Positions 43,850 through 52,687 of a stretch of DNA of 62,295 bases are shown one piece after another (position 1 is the first letter of the stretch; each line of letters begins with the position of its first letter). The notes below the pieces were generated by a model. The model was given only the letters and a program-made list of their open reading frames with translations. It was not told the DNA's origin and made no database searches. The stretch covers positions 65,887 through 128,181 of the forward strand of contig JACWDR010000002.1 of the NCBI GenBank assembly GCA_014653975.1, in the 5' to 3' direction. Source of the stretch: Pelagibacterales bacterium SAG-MED20. GTDB taxonomy: Bacteria > Pseudomonadota > Alphaproteobacteria > Pelagibacterales > Pelagibacteraceae. The translations under genes were made by a program, and so were the position numbers.

Positions 43850-44758
43850 TTATTTGAGTTTAGCCATTTCCCTTATGTGTTCTGGCCTTGTTTCACAACA
43901 ACCACCTAAAATTGTTGCACCAGCGTCTCTAAATTTTTTAGCAAATTGATACATTTTTTTTGGGTTTAGATCCTTTCTTTGACCTAAAAATTCATTTGGA
44001 TTTCCTTTACTCTTTTTGTAGGCAGACGTATAATCGCCTTTTGTATTAGTTGTTGTTATAAAGGCATTAAGCTTAAATCCAAATGGAACACCTAAACTTT
44101 TAATTTCATTAATATTTTTTTCATAGTTTTCAGGAGAAACACAAGAAAGCATTAAACCGATCAATTTTTTGTGTTCAATTTTATCAATAAGAGTAGAAAC
44201 TCGATCATTACTCGGCAATTTTGTTCCTTCAGAAATATGAGCTCCAATTAAGTATGGTTTATCAAAGGATTTTATAGCATCAATTGCTAACTTTACTTCT
44301 CTAAAACTACTTAAAACATCAAAATAAAAAAAATCGATAAACGGATTTATAACTTTTGCTTGATCATAAAAATTTTTTCTAATTTCATTGGCATTTCTAG
44401 TATCCGCAGCATATGTATTGTTTTGTGGAGGTAACCCACCCGCAATTAATACATTAGGATTAAATATTTTAGTTTTTTTTGCAATTTCTGCAGCTTTTGT
44501 ATTTAAATATTTAAATTTATCCTCAATATTATTGTCTTTTAATCTTTTTTTTCTTAATGCAAATGTATTAGTTACGATAACTTCTGCACCAGCTTTTATG
44601 AAATCTAAATGTGTATTCAATAAAAGTGGATGATATTTTTCTTGAATTAAAGCATTTGCACTCCATAGAGCACCATTTGGATCCATACCTCTTGCTAGTA
44701 ACTCCTGACCCATTCCACCATCCAAAATTCTTATTTGTTTAAAAAATTCTAAATCCAT
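43850..44758 (-). CDS. Homocysteine S-methyltransferase (MmuM/BHMT type)
   Basis: 302 residues of the Pfam S-methyl_trans barrel. The start has ILDGGMGQELLARG. The zinc-binding cysteines are expected in LMLSCVSPENY (about residue 205) and in the C-terminal GGCCETRPEHI. It methylates homocysteine to methionine from a donor such as S-methylmethionine, betaine or another methylated compound. The 5' leader carries a SAM-II type riboswitch, which supports a methionine role. It converges with the DUF3726 gene with no gap. Confidence 0.92.
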   Translation of the reverse strand: MDLEFFKQIRILDGGMGQELLARGMDPNGALWSANALIQEKYHPLLLNTHLDFIKAGAEVIVTNTFALRKKRLKDNNIEDKFKYLNTKAAEIAKKTKIFNPNVLIAGGLPPQNNTYAADTRNANEIRKNFYDQAKVINPFIDFFYFDVLSSFREVKLAIDAIKSFDKPYLIGAHISEGTKLPSNDRVSTLIDKIEHKKLIGLMLSCVSPENYEKNINEIKSLGVPFGFKLNAFITTTNTKGDYTSAYKKSKGNPNEFLGQRKDLNPKKMYQFAKKFRDAGATILGGCCETRPEHIREMAKLK

Positions 44759-44776
44759 TTAATATTTCTTTTCTTT

Positions 44777-44803
44777 AGTGTTTAGCCATACGCGAAGCAC
44801 ACT
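44777..44803 (-). ncRNA. Possible second (SAM-V-like) element near the start codon
   Basis: On the minus strand AGTGT pairs with ACACT around a 17-base loop that contains GGCTAAA directly before the closing arm. A GGTTAAA block lies just upstream. The GCTAAA strand resembles the pseudoknot strand of the SAM-II/SAM-V core. It lies 18 bases from the ATG, where it could hide the ribosome site. Tandem SAM-II plus SAM-V leaders have been described for Pelagibacter, as I recall. The call is by eye and less sure than the first aptamer. Confidence 0.45.
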
Positions 44804-44841
44804 ATTTAACCTAACTACTTTTGCCAATTATTTAATGATTT

Positions 44842-44886
44842 CCATTTTAGCAATTAATGCCTGCAATACGGATTAAATCGGCAACC
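44842..44886 (-). ncRNA. SAM-II type riboswitch aptamer upstream of homocysteine S-methyltransferase
   Basis: On the minus strand the leader reads TGCC, then GATTTAATCCGTATTGCA, then GGCA, then a spacer and GCTAAAATGG. The block GATTTAA-CCGTATTGCA flanked by a short P1 stem, and the downstream GCTAAAA pseudoknot strand, are the core of the SAM-II aptamer as known from alphaproteobacterial metA/metX leaders. It would shut off methyltransferase expression when SAM is plentiful. The P1 stem is only four bp here. It ends 83 bases before the gene start. Confidence 0.75.
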
Positions 44887-44917
44887 TCTTTATACAACCA
44901 TTTATTAATGGTGTAAA

Positions 44918-45508
44918 TTATTTTTTAAATGTAATTTTTATATTAAAAGAAAATGATCTTCTCTCACCATCTACGTTAAATGGATAAGCTGCATGCATTA
45001 GATAATTTGGAAAGATTAATAGATCGCCTAATTTAGGATTTAAGTTGTAGATACTTTCACTTAAGAAGTTTTTTTGACCATTTATAAAATCAATAGTCCC
45101 ATTAGTTTTAATCTTTTTATTTTTTACCAAATCATTTTGGTTCATATTTTTAGGGACTTTAAGATAGCCAACACCAGATATTTGGCCATTATGATAATGA
45201 ATTGGATTGTATTCATTTTTAAATTGTCTAACTACCCACAGGTTAATTATCTTAATTTCTTTATAATTATTAATACCTGATTTTTCTAAATATTTTTTTA
45301 TATTCTTAATTAATTCTTTAGATAAGTTTTTTTTTATAAAAGACTTATCTAATTTTATTTCATTTTTAATTTGGCTAGCAAGTTTTGAGCTGTAATCATT
45401 TTTTTTTGATATTTTGTAAATATCAATATAATTATTTATTACATTTACAATTTTATTGGATAATTTTCCTTTACCCAAAGTTGGCCCAAAAGCTTTAAAT
45501 GTTTTCAT
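44918..45508 (-). CDS. Putative 2-oxoglutarate-Fe(II) oxygenase
   Basis: 196 residues. The C-terminal half fits the 2OG-Fe(II) double-stranded beta-helix: PIHYHNGQISGVGYLKVP (candidate iron ligands), then GDLLIFPNYLMHAAYP with the distal His, and ERRSFSFNI with the Arg that would hold 2-oxoglutarate. The ligand in the HxD position is not clear (HYHN). The first 90 residues are Lys/Asn-rich helices. It resembles small uncharacterised oxygenases of marine bacteria and phages. Substrate unknown. Confidence 0.72.
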   Translation of the reverse strand: MKTFKAFGPTLGKGKLSNKIVNVINNYIDIYKISKKNDYSSKLASQIKNEIKLDKSFIKKNLSKELIKNIKKYLEKSGINNYKEIKIINLWVVRQFKNEYNPIHYHNGQISGVGYLKVPKNMNQNDLVKNKKIKTNGTIDFINGQKNFLSESIYNLNPKLGDLLIFPNYLMHAAYPFNVDGERRSFSFNIKITFKK

Positions 45509-45536
45509 GGTTATAATATATTGATTTATATAAGTA

Positions 45537-46283
45537 TTAAACTAACAACTTCAATCCCATTCTTATAGAAATAAAAATTACTAGAGCTGAAGTTACAAGC
45601 ACAAGCACTCTTGCTGGAAAAATTTTTAAATTTAAAAAATTTCCAAACTGGCCACCTATTAACACGGCTAAGAAAAGTAGCCAATAATTTTCAATTTCAT
45701 AAAAAACAGAATGTTTTGTGAATTGACCAAAAATACCAGCTATAGAGTTAATCAAAATGAATAATGATGCTGCTGTAGCTATATGCTTGGCCTTGTCTGC
45801 TTTAATTAATAAAAGTATTGGGCTTAAAAAAATTCCTCCACCAATTCCTACAACACCAGATATGAATCCAATTGATCCACCAATTAAGATTGAAATTGCT
45901 GCAGGAATTTTTTTTTTAATAATCTTGGTATCGTCAAATGATTTAAAATTGAAAAAAAGTAAAAAACCTGCGCAAATTAATACAACAAATAATAGAATTT
46001 CAAAAAAACTTTTATTTATTGATAGAGTTCCTCCAATAAATGACAAGGGAACAGAAGAAACTAAATAAGGTGTTAATAATTTATAATTAATATTACCAGC
46101 CTTAATGTAGTTAAAACAGTTTCCCGAAACAACAATAATATTGCAACAAAGAGCAATAACAGGAAAAATTTGATAAGGTATATCCCAGATTAACAAAAGT
46201 GCTAGGTAAGTAGATCCACCACCAAAACCTACACTAGAGTATAATATTGCTGTTAGAAAAAATAAAGATGGTAATATAATCAT
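45537..46283 (-). CDS. TSUP/TauE-SafE family membrane transporter
   Basis: 248 residues with about seven hydrophobic segments and the TSUP duplications. The N-terminus FLTAILYSSVGFGGGSTYLALLLI and the middle IGFISGVVGIGGGIFLSPILLL carry the paired glycine motifs. Such proteins move sulfite, sulfonates or organic acids. SAR11 relies on reduced organosulfur, so a sulfur role fits but is not shown. It is divergent from moaB with an 18-base gap. Confidence 0.9.
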   Translation of the reverse strand: MIILPSLFFLTAILYSSVGFGGGSTYLALLLIWDIPYQIFPVIALCCNIIVVSGNCFNYIKAGNINYKLLTPYLVSSVPLSFIGGTLSINKSFFEILLFVVLICAGFLLFFNFKSFDDTKIIKKKIPAAISILIGGSIGFISGVVGIGGGIFLSPILLLIKADKAKHIATAASLFILINSIAGIFGQFTKHSVFYEIENYWLLFLAVLIGGQFGNFLNLKIFPARVLVLVTSALVIFISIRMGLKLLV

Positions 46284-46301
46284 TAAAATTAATTTAAATT
46301 T

Positions 46302-46802
46302 ATGATTGTAAATATAGCACTTTTAACAGTTACAGATACCAGAACTTTGGATAATGATAAGTCAGGTGGTATTTTAGTAAATAAGATTAAAGAAGCTAAA
46401 CATAATTTGGTAGACAGGAAAATTTGTAAAGATACTAAAGAGGAAATTATTAAAATTTTAAAAGATTGGGTAAATAAAAAAAATATAGATGTTATTATTA
46501 CCACAGGTGGAACAGGGTTAACAGGAAGAGATATTACCCCGGAAGCAGTTGACGAAATTGCAGACAAACATATTCCTGGTTTTGGAGAAGTATTTAGAAC
46601 TATTAGTTTAAAGACTGTGGGAACCTCAGCTATACAATCTAGAGCTTGTGCTGTTTTGGCAAAGGGGAAATATGTATTTGCTTTGCCTGGATCTTCAGGT
46701 GGAGTTACAGATGCATGGGAAGGTATTCTTAAATATCAATTAGATATAAATCATAAACCTTGTAATTTTGTAGAATTATTTCCAAGACTTAAAGAAAAAT
46801 AG
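46302..46802 (+). CDS. moaB: Molybdenum cofactor biosynthesis protein MoaB
   Basis: 166 residues of the MogA/MoaB family. The motifs TDTRTLDNDKSGGILVN, ITTGGTGLTGRDITPEAV and FALPGSSGGVTDAWEGIL are clear. The protein adenylylates molybdopterin before molybdenum insertion, or has a related role where MogA is absent. It is the leftmost of five molybdenum cofactor genes in the window and lies about 8 kb from the arsenite oxidase genes, with a TRAP transporter between. Confidence 0.93.
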   Translation: MIVNIALLTVTDTRTLDNDKSGGILVNKIKEAKHNLVDRKICKDTKEEIIKILKDWVNKKNIDVIITTGGTGLTGRDITPEAVDEIADKHIPGFGEVFRTISLKTVGTSAIQSRACAVLAKGKYVFALPGSSGGVTDAWEGILKYQLDINHKPCNFVELFPRLKEK

Positions 46803-46897
46803 TTATTTTGTCATTTTTTTATTTTAATTAAAATATTTTTTTATTGCTTTTAACTAAAGTTCGTAATGAAATAGTGAAAATTAAAAAAGGAGGAATA

Positions 46898-47872
46898 ATG
46901 AAAATAATTAATAAAATTTTAGTATTATTTTTTGCAGTTTTGTTAAATGCTAACTCAGCATTTTCAGCAGATAAATGGGATATGGCACTAGCTTATGGTG
47001 CTTCTAATTTTCACTCTGCCAATGCAACGGAATTTGCTAAGAACGTTTCAGATAAAAGTGGTGGAAAATTAACAATAATTACTCACCCTGGTGGATCTTT
47101 ATACAAAGGTGGAGAAATCTTTAGAGCAGTTCGAACAGGACAGGCTCAAATAGGGGAAAGATTCATGTCAGCTTTAGGTAAAGAAGATCCATTGCTTGAA
47201 ATTGACTCTCAACCCTTTTTAGCGTCGTCATACGATGATGCGATGAAATTGTACAAAGCATCAAAACCAGAAATAGTTAAAGGGTTAGATGCTAAAGGTC
47301 TAGTATTCTTATACGCGGTTCCGTGGCCTGCTCAAGGACTTTACAGTAAAAATGAAATTAATTCTAAATCGGATTTAAAAGGATTGAAGTTTAGAGCATA
47401 CAATTCTTCTTTAATTAGATTGGCTGAGCTTACTGGAATGGCTCCAACTAAAATTGAAGCTGCTGAAATAAGTCAGGCATTTTCAACTGGAGCAGTTGAA
47501 AGTATGATTACTTCACCAACTACTGGAAAGAACAGTAAAATTTGGGAAAATGGAGTGAAGTATTTTTATGATATTGCAGCATGGTACCCAAAAAATATGA
47601 TTATTGTTAATAAAGATGCATGGAATAAATTAGACTCCGCAACTCAAAAGTTAGTAATGTCAGAGGCTGCAAAAGCAGAAAAAAAAGGTTGGGCTTTATC
47701 TAAAAAAGGTAACAAGGCAGATAAAAAAGCTTTAGCCGACGCAGGTATGAAAGTTGGTAAAGTAAATTCAGCTTTAAATAACCATTTTAAAGAAGTTGGG
47801 GCAACAATGTCAAAAGAGTGGGCCGATAGAGCTGGCTCTAGAGGACAAGCTGTTTTAGCTGCATATAAATAA
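46898..47872 (+). CDS. TRAP transporter substrate-binding protein
   Basis: 324 residues from the chosen ATG. A Sec signal peptide (about 1-22, cleaved after AFS-A) precedes DctP-family sequence: KWDMALAYGASNFHSANATEFAKNV, HPGGSLYKGGEIFRAVRTGQAQIGE and LKGLKFRAYNSSLIRLAELTG with the usual Arg of the carboxylate site. A start at 46844 would put 18 charged residues before the signal; the inner ATG has the ribosome site AAGGAGG just upstream and is preferred. A strong terminator follows within 12 bases and precedes the permease genes. Substrate unknown. Confidence 0.9.
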   Translation: MKIINKILVLFFAVLLNANSAFSADKWDMALAYGASNFHSANATEFAKNVSDKSGGKLTIITHPGGSLYKGGEIFRAVRTGQAQIGERFMSALGKEDPLLEIDSQPFLASSYDDAMKLYKASKPEIVKGLDAKGLVFLYAVPWPAQGLYSKNEINSKSDLKGLKFRAYNSSLIRLAELTGMAPTKIEAAEISQAFSTGAVESMITSPTTGKNSKIWENGVKYFYDIAAWYPKNMIIVNKDAWNKLDSATQKLVMSEAAKAEKKGWALSKKGNKADKKALADAGMKVGKVNSALNNHFKEVGATMSKEWADRAGSRGQAVLAAYK

Positions 47873-47883
47873 TATTATAAATT

Positions 47884-47914
47884 AAAAAGGCCGTTACTAA
47901 TTAACGGCCTTTTT
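47884..47914 (+). terminator. Rho-independent terminator/attenuator between TRAP binding protein and dctQ
   Basis: A perfect 13-bp stem (AAAAAGGCCGTTA paired with TAACGGCCTTTTT) with a five-base loop. The T-rich 3' arm supplies the uridine tract. The next ATG, of dctQ, begins three bases after the stem, with no ribosome site other than the hairpin itself. It should lower permease expression relative to the binding protein. Confidence 0.9.
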
Positions 47915-47917
47915 GGT

Positions 47918-48409
47918 ATGATAAATAAACTTAATAATATTTTAAAATCTATTTATAATTATTCAGGCTATTTAGCTGCAGCTTTTTTAGTATTTGTAGC
48001 ACTATTTGTTTTAACTGGAATTATATCTAGAATTTTTGGTTTTTATATAAGAGGGTTAGCAGAATACTCAGGTTACTGTATGGCAGCTTCATCATTCTTT
48101 GCACTAGCCTATACCTTTTACGACAAAGCTCACATAAGAATAACCCTGTTTCTAGAAAAGTTAGAAAATAAGAAAAGAAGAATTACAGAATTTTGGTGTT
48201 TGTCTATAGCAAGTTTTTTTTCTGGTTTTATGGCTTTTTATTTTATTAAAATGACTATAATTTCAATTAAGTTTGAGGAAAGAAGTGAAGGAGCAGATGA
48301 AATTTTTATTTGGATTCCACAAACTTTTGTCGCAATAGGTTCATTGATATTTTTTATTTGTGTATTTCATCATTTAATTTTTTCAATAATTGGTAAAAAA
48401 ATGAACTAA
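47918..48409 (+). CDS. TRAP transporter small permease (DctQ type)
   Basis: 163 residues with four hydrophobic segments. Characteristic pieces are GLAEYSGYCMAASSFFALAYTFYDKAHIRITLF, matching the DctQ acidic/aromatic segment and the HIRIT motif. It pairs with the large permease two bases downstream. The ATG lies just behind the preceding terminator stem and has no separate ribosome site, so translation may depend on read-through transcripts or start poorly. Confidence 0.87.
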   Translation: MINKLNNILKSIYNYSGYLAAAFLVFVALFVLTGIISRIFGFYIRGLAEYSGYCMAASSFFALAYTFYDKAHIRITLFLEKLENKKRRITEFWCLSIASFFSGFMAFYFIKMTIISIKFEERSEGADEIFIWIPQTFVAIGSLIFFICVFHHLIFSIIGKKMN

Positions 48410-48411
48410 TC

Positions 48412-49722
48412 ATGAATGAAGTATTTTTAACTATTTTTTTTATTTCATTATTATTATTTTTATTAGGCTCAGGTGTTTGGGTAGCTTTAAGTATGATAGC
48501 AGTATCTGCGATTGGAATGATGCTATTTACTACTAGACCAGTTGGAGATGCTATGGCAACAACTATATGGGGCACAAGTTCATCTTGGACATTAACTGCA
48601 TTACCTTTGTTTGTTTGGATGGGGGAAATATTGTTTAGAACCAAACTATCTGAAAATTTATTTAAGGGATTGTCACCTTGGTTATCAAAACTGCCTGGTG
48701 GTTTAATACATGTAAATGTAGTTGGGTGTGCTTTATTCGCTGCAATCTCAGGGTCTTCTGCTGCAACAGTTGCTACTGTTGGTAAAATGTCAATCCCAGA
48801 ACTTAGAAAACGAAAATATCCTGAAAAATTATTATTAGGAAGTCTCGCTGGTTCAGGAACTCTAGGATTATTAATACCTCCTTCGATAATATTAATTATT
48901 TACGGTGTAACAATTGAAGACTCTATTGCTAAACTTTTTATGGCAGGAATTATTCCAGGAATAATGATAGCAATTTTATTTATGTCTTATGTTGTCATTT
49001 GGTCAGTTTTTAATAAGAGATTAATGCCTAAAGTAATACAAAATTTTTCCTTTTTACAAAAAATTAAGGGATCACGACAACTTTTACCAGTTATATTTTT
49101 AATAATTTCAGTTATAGGTTCCATTTATACAGGCATTGCAACTGCAACTGAGGCAGCATCCTTAGGTGTAGTTGGTGCTTTAATTTTATCTTGGTTTCAA
49201 AAAACTCTTAATAAAAATACTTTTAAATTATCATTATTAGGTGCAACTAAAACGTCATGTATGATCGCATTTATATTAGCAGGCTCAACTTTTTTATCTT
49301 TAGCTATGGGTTTTACAGGATTACCTAGAAACTTGGCTATATGGATTAAGGGAATGAGTCTTTCTCCATATATGTTAATTTTTATTTTAACTATTTTTTA
49401 TATAATTTTAGGAATGTTTTTAGATGGAATCTCAGCTGTTGTATTAACGATGGCCATTATCGAACCAATGATAAGACAGGCAGGTTTTGACATGATTTGG
49501 TTTGGAATATACCTTGTGATTGTAGTTGAAATGGCTCAAATTACTCCTCCGGTAGGTTTTAATTTATTTGTACTTCAAGGCTTGGCCAATAAAGATATGG
49601 GTTTCATTGCAAAAAGTGCATTTCCTCTTTTTTTATTAATGATTTTAGCAGTTGTAATCATTATAATTTTTCCAGAGATTGCTTTGTGGCTGCCAAATCA
49701 AATGTCTCAAAATATTAAATAG
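48412..49722 (+). CDS. TRAP transporter large permease (DctM type)
   Basis: 436 residues with about 12 membrane segments. Family motifs are LPLFVWMGEILFRT, AISGSSAATVATVGKMSIPEL, GSGTLGLLIPPSIILIIYG, GMFLDGISAVVLTMAIIEPM and EMAQITPPVGFNLFVLQG. It completes the second TRAP system, ordered binding protein, small permease, large permease. It ends one base before the convergent DUF1244 gene. Confidence 0.92.
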   Translation: MNEVFLTIFFISLLLFLLGSGVWVALSMIAVSAIGMMLFTTRPVGDAMATTIWGTSSSWTLTALPLFVWMGEILFRTKLSENLFKGLSPWLSKLPGGLIHVNVVGCALFAAISGSSAATVATVGKMSIPELRKRKYPEKLLLGSLAGSGTLGLLIPPSIILIIYGVTIEDSIAKLFMAGIIPGIMIAILFMSYVVIWSVFNKRLMPKVIQNFSFLQKIKGSRQLLPVIFLIISVIGSIYTGIATATEAASLGVVGALILSWFQKTLNKNTFKLSLLGATKTSCMIAFILAGSTFLSLAMGFTGLPRNLAIWIKGMSLSPYMLIFILTIFYIILGMFLDGISAVVLTMAIIEPMIRQAGFDMIWFGIYLVIVVEMAQITPPVGFNLFVLQGLANKDMGFIAKSAFPLFLLMILAVVIIIIFPEIALWLPNQMSQNIK

Positions 49723-49723
49723 T

Positions 49724-49969
49724 TTATTTTTGGTATTTTTCTTTCCATTCAGAGTAAGGCATTCGATAAACGTGTTCACGTGCCTCAAGGTCAGTGACTA
49801 AAATATTTTTTTTTTCAGCTTCTTCGCGATACCATCTTGATAAGCAATTTCTACAAAAACCAGCAAGGTTCATTATATCTATATTTTGAACATCTTTTCT
49901 TTCATCCAAGTGTTTAAGAAGTCTTTCAAACGTTGCTGACTGTAATTCTTTTTTTTTATCTTCATTCAT
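49724..49969 (-). CDS. DUF1244 family protein
   Basis: 81 residues. The stretch LQSATFERLLKHLDERKDVQNIDIMNLAGFCRNCLSRW is the DUF1244 signature, with the conserved Cys pair (CRNC) and, near the end, YRMPYSEWKEKYQ. It is a small cytoplasmic helical protein common in alpha- and gammaproteobacteria with no known function. It is convergent with dctM and divergent from the aldehyde dehydrogenase. Confidence 0.9.
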   Translation of the reverse strand: MNEDKKKELQSATFERLLKHLDERKDVQNIDIMNLAGFCRNCLSRWYREEAEKKNILVTDLEAREHVYRMPYSEWKEKYQK

Positions 49970-50086
49970 TTTTTAAATATTAGCCACATTTGATTTAAGC
50001 ACAAGATGTAGGTTATATTCAATCTTGAGTAGAAAAATTTTACCATAAATAATAGATCTTAATATCAATTTTTGTTTAGATATAAG

Positions 50087-51853
50087 ATGGCTAATATAAA
50101 TAGAAAAACGGCCAAACAGTCAAAATCCAAACGTAAGACTAAAAAAAAAATTAAGAGAGATTTAGTCAAGCGATCACCTAAAAAAAATAAGATTATTAAA
50201 AAAGTAAAAAAAAAAAAGAAAAAGGGTGTGACTAAAAAGAAGTTACAAAAGCCGATTAAAAAAAATAAGCTAAAAAAAAACAATAAGAGAGAGAGGAAAA
50301 AAATGAGTACAGAAACTGTAAAAGGAGGACGATCTCCGTTATTAGATACATCTCACTTAAAAGTAAAATTTCCATTTAAAGAACAATATGGAAATTTTAT
50401 AGGAGGCAAATTTGTTAAGCCAAAATCAGGTAAATATTTTGATAACGTAAGTCCTATCAATAATGAGGTTATATGTTCAGTTCCGCGATCAGATGCAAAG
50501 GATGTTGATGCTGCTTTAGATGCAGCACATGCAGCTTTTCCTGCTTGGGGAGTTACATCGATAACTGAAAGATCAAATATGCTACTTAAAATAGCAGATG
50601 TTATTGAAAAAAACCTTGAACTATTAGCTACTGCTGAATGTCTAGATAATGGAAAACCAATCAGAGAATGTATGGCAGCAGATTTACCACTAGTTGTTGA
50701 TCATTGGAGATATTTTGCTGGAGTAATAAGAGCAGAAGAAGGTTCAGTTGCAGAGATAAGTAATAGTGAATATTCTTATCATATACCTGAGCCACTTGGT
50801 GTAGTTGGACAGATTATACCTTGGAATTTTCCATTATTAATGGCAACATGGAAACTTGCACCAGCATTAGCTGCAGGAAACTGTGTAGTTTTAAAACCAG
50901 CTGAACAAACACCAGCATCTATCTTACTTTTAATGGAACTTATTGGAGACTTGTTACCTCCAGGAGTTGTTAATGTTGTTAGTGGTTTTGGTCTTGAAGC
51001 AGGTAAGCCATTAGCATCATCTAAAAGAATCAAAAAGATTGCTTTTACTGGTGAAACAACAACAGGACGTTTGATTATGCAATATGCGTCACAAAACTTG
51101 ATCCCAATCACTTTGGAATTAGGCGGAAAATCTCCAAATGTTTTCTTTGAAGATGTCATGGATAAAGATGATGATTTCTTTGATAAATGTATGGAAGGAT
51201 TTGCAATGTTTACTCTCAACCAAGGGGAAGTTTGTACTTGCCCTAGTAGAGTGTTAGTTCAAGAGTCAATCTATGAGAAGTTCATGGAAAAAGCTATAGC
51301 TAGAACTAAAGCTGTTAAACAAGGTAATCCTTTACAAATGGAAACTATGATTGGAGCACAAGCATCTGTAGAACAAATGGAAAAAATAAAATCTTACTTA
51401 GATTTAGGTAAGAAAGAAGGTGCCAAAGTTCTATGTGGTGGAAATGTTGCAAAAGTAAATAGTGGCCTAGAAAAGGGTAACTACATTGAACCAACTATCT
51501 TTGAAGGAAATAACTCAATGAGAGTATTCCAGGAAGAAATTTTTGGACCAGTAGTATCAGTAACTAAATTTAAAGATGAAGCAGAAGCATTAGAAATTGC
51601 TAATGATACTCTTTATGGTTTAGGAGCCGGAGTTTGGACTAGAAATGGAAATGTTGCTTATAGAATGGGAAGAGGTATTCAGGCTGGTAGAGTTTGGACT
51701 AACTGTTACCACGCTTACCCAGCTCATGCTGCCTTCGGAGGGTATAAACAATCTGGAATCGGAAGAGAAACACATAAAATGATGCTTAATCACTATAGAC
51801 AAGTGAAAAATTTACACGTGTCTTACAGTGAGAAAAAATTAGGCTTCTTTTAA
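50087..51853 (+). CDS. NAD-dependent aldehyde dehydrogenase (ExaC/AldB-like) with a polylysine N-terminal tail
   Basis: 588 residues from ATG 50087. Residues 73-588 form a complete [50 protein letters not shown], and a catalytic Cys in [12 protein letters not shown], the pattern of ExaC-type acetaldehyde dehydrogenases. The first 72 residues are over half Lys or Arg with no hydrophobic core. A second ATG at 50303 has a strong ribosome site (GAGAGAGAGG) and would give a normal 516-residue enzyme. The tail may be translated, giving a nucleic-acid- or surface-binding form, or the frame may be incidental. A DUF779 gene follows, the usual partner of this enzyme type. Confidence 0.88.
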   Translation: MANINRKTAKQSKSKRKTKKKIKRDLVKRSPKKNKIIKKVKKKKKKGVTKKKLQKPIKKNKLKKNNKRERKKMSTETVKGGRSPLLDTSHLKVKFPFKEQYGNFIGGKFVKPKSGKYFDNVSPINNEVICSVPRSDAKDVDAALDAAHAAFPAWGVTSITERSNMLLKIADVIEKNLELLATAECLDNGKPIRECMAADLPLVVDHWRYFAGVIRAEEGSVAEISNSEYSYHIPEPLGVVGQIIPWNFPLLMATWKLAPALAAGNCVVLKPAEQTPASILLLMELIGDLLPPGVVNVVSGFGLEAGKPLASSKRIKKIAFTGETTTGRLIMQYASQNLIPITLELGGKSPNVFFEDVMDKDDDFFDKCMEGFAMFTLNQGEVCTCPSRVLVQESIYEKFMEKAIARTKAVKQGNPLQMETMIGAQASVEQMEKIKSYLDLGKKEGAKVLCGGNVAKVNSGLEKGNYIEPTIFEGNNSMRVFQEEIFGPVVSVTKFKDEAEALEIANDTLYGLGAGVWTRNGNVAYRMGRGIQAGRVWTNCYHAYPAHAAFGGYKQSGIGRETHKMMLNHYRQVKNLHVSYSEKKLGFF

Positions 51854-51868
51854 CAGATATATTATAAT

Positions 51869-51890
51869 GGCCCGTATTAAACTACGGGCC
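51869..51890 (+). terminator. Terminator-like hairpin between aldehyde dehydrogenase and DUF779 gene
   Basis: Perfect eight-bp stem GGCCCGTA/TACGGGCC with a six-base loop, 15 bases after the ALDH stop. Only a weak T-rich stretch follows (TTATAT), so termination may be partial. The DUF779 ATG lies ten bases further on. Confidence 0.65.
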
Positions 51891-51900
51891 TTATATAAAT

Positions 51901-52248
51901 ATGAAAGTCACTGCTACACCCTCAGCCTTAAAACTTATTGAAGATTTGAAAAAAAATCATGGTAAGGAATTACTTTTTCATCAATCTGGTGGTTGCTGCG
52001 ATGGAAGTGCCCCAATGTGTTATCCAGCAAAAGAATATTTAGTAGGTGAAGATGATGTTTTAATTGGAAAAATTGGTGATATTCCTTTTTATATTAGTGA
52101 AACACAACATGAAGCATGGAAAAATACAGATTTAATTATTGATTGTATTGAAGGTATGGGTGGAATGTTTTCATTAGATAATGGTACTGGCAAAAGATTT
52201 TTAACTAGATCTGAAATTTGTATTCCTGAAGGCACTAAAATTAATTAG
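51901..52248 (+). CDS. DUF779 family protein
   Basis: 115 residues. The conserved core LFHQSGGCCDGSAPMCYPA contains three Cys residues typical of DUF779; later come GDIPFYIS, the aromatic TQHEAWK, and RFLTRSEIC. The family commonly lies beside ExaC-type acetaldehyde dehydrogenases, as here. The Cys residues suggest metal or redox chemistry, but the function is unknown. It has no good ribosome site and follows a hairpin. It overlaps the convergent moaE by eight bases. Confidence 0.9.
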   Translation: MKVTATPSALKLIEDLKKNHGKELLFHQSGGCCDGSAPMCYPAKEYLVGEDDVLIGKIGDIPFYISETQHEAWKNTDLIIDCIEGMGGMFSLDNGTGKRFLTRSEICIPEGTKIN

Positions 52249-52687
52249 CATTAATTGGATTTCCTTTTAACCATTCACTTTCTTTATTCTTGTAGTGTTC
52301 CTTTTTCCAAATAGGAGATTTTTTTTTAATTTCTTCAATTATATATCTAGATAAAATATAAGCTTGATCTCTATGTTTGCAAGCAACTGCTATGATAATA
52401 CTAGTTTCACCAAGACCAATATAACCTTTAATATGTTCGATAAATACTGCCTTATCTTTGATTTCTAATTTATCCCCAGCTTCTTTGTAAATTTCTTTAA
52501 AACTTTTTAATACAAGCTCATCATGACTGTCATAAGTTATTCCAATTACGTCTTTATTTTGATTAACACTCCTTACAGTTCCAGAAAAAATAACTGAAGC
52601 ACCATAACTAGATGATTTAATGAATTCTTCTGCCTTAGAAGTAACAATCTTACTTTTTTTAATATCTATTATTTCTATATGTAACAT
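52241..52687 (-). CDS. moaE: Molybdopterin synthase catalytic subunit
   Basis: 148 residues of the MoaE family: GASVIFSGTVRSVNQNKDV, GITYDSHDELVLKSFKEI, FIEHIKGYIGLGETSIIIAVACKHRDQAYILSRYIIEEIKKKSPIWKKEHYKN, the last covering the conserved Lys region of the active site. With MoaD it converts precursor Z into molybdopterin. The ATG shares one base with the moaD stop. The minus-strand order is moaC, thioesterase, moaD, moaE. Confidence 0.94.
   Translation of the reverse strand: MLHIEIIDIKKSKIVTSKAEEFIKSSSYGASVIFSGTVRSVNQNKDVIGITYDSHDELVLKSFKEIYKEAGDKLEIKDKAVFIEHIKGYIGLGETSIIIAVACKHRDQAYILSRYIIEEIKKKSPIWKKEHYKNKESEWLKGNPINAN

Noticed and set aside
50065..50283. Very hydrophobic minus-strand frame opposite the polylysine tail, Phe- and Leu-rich
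   Set aside because: It is the reverse complement of an AAA/AAG-rich coding stretch, which always reads as Phe/Leu. No ribosome site and it overlaps a plus-strand frame that continues into a real enzyme.
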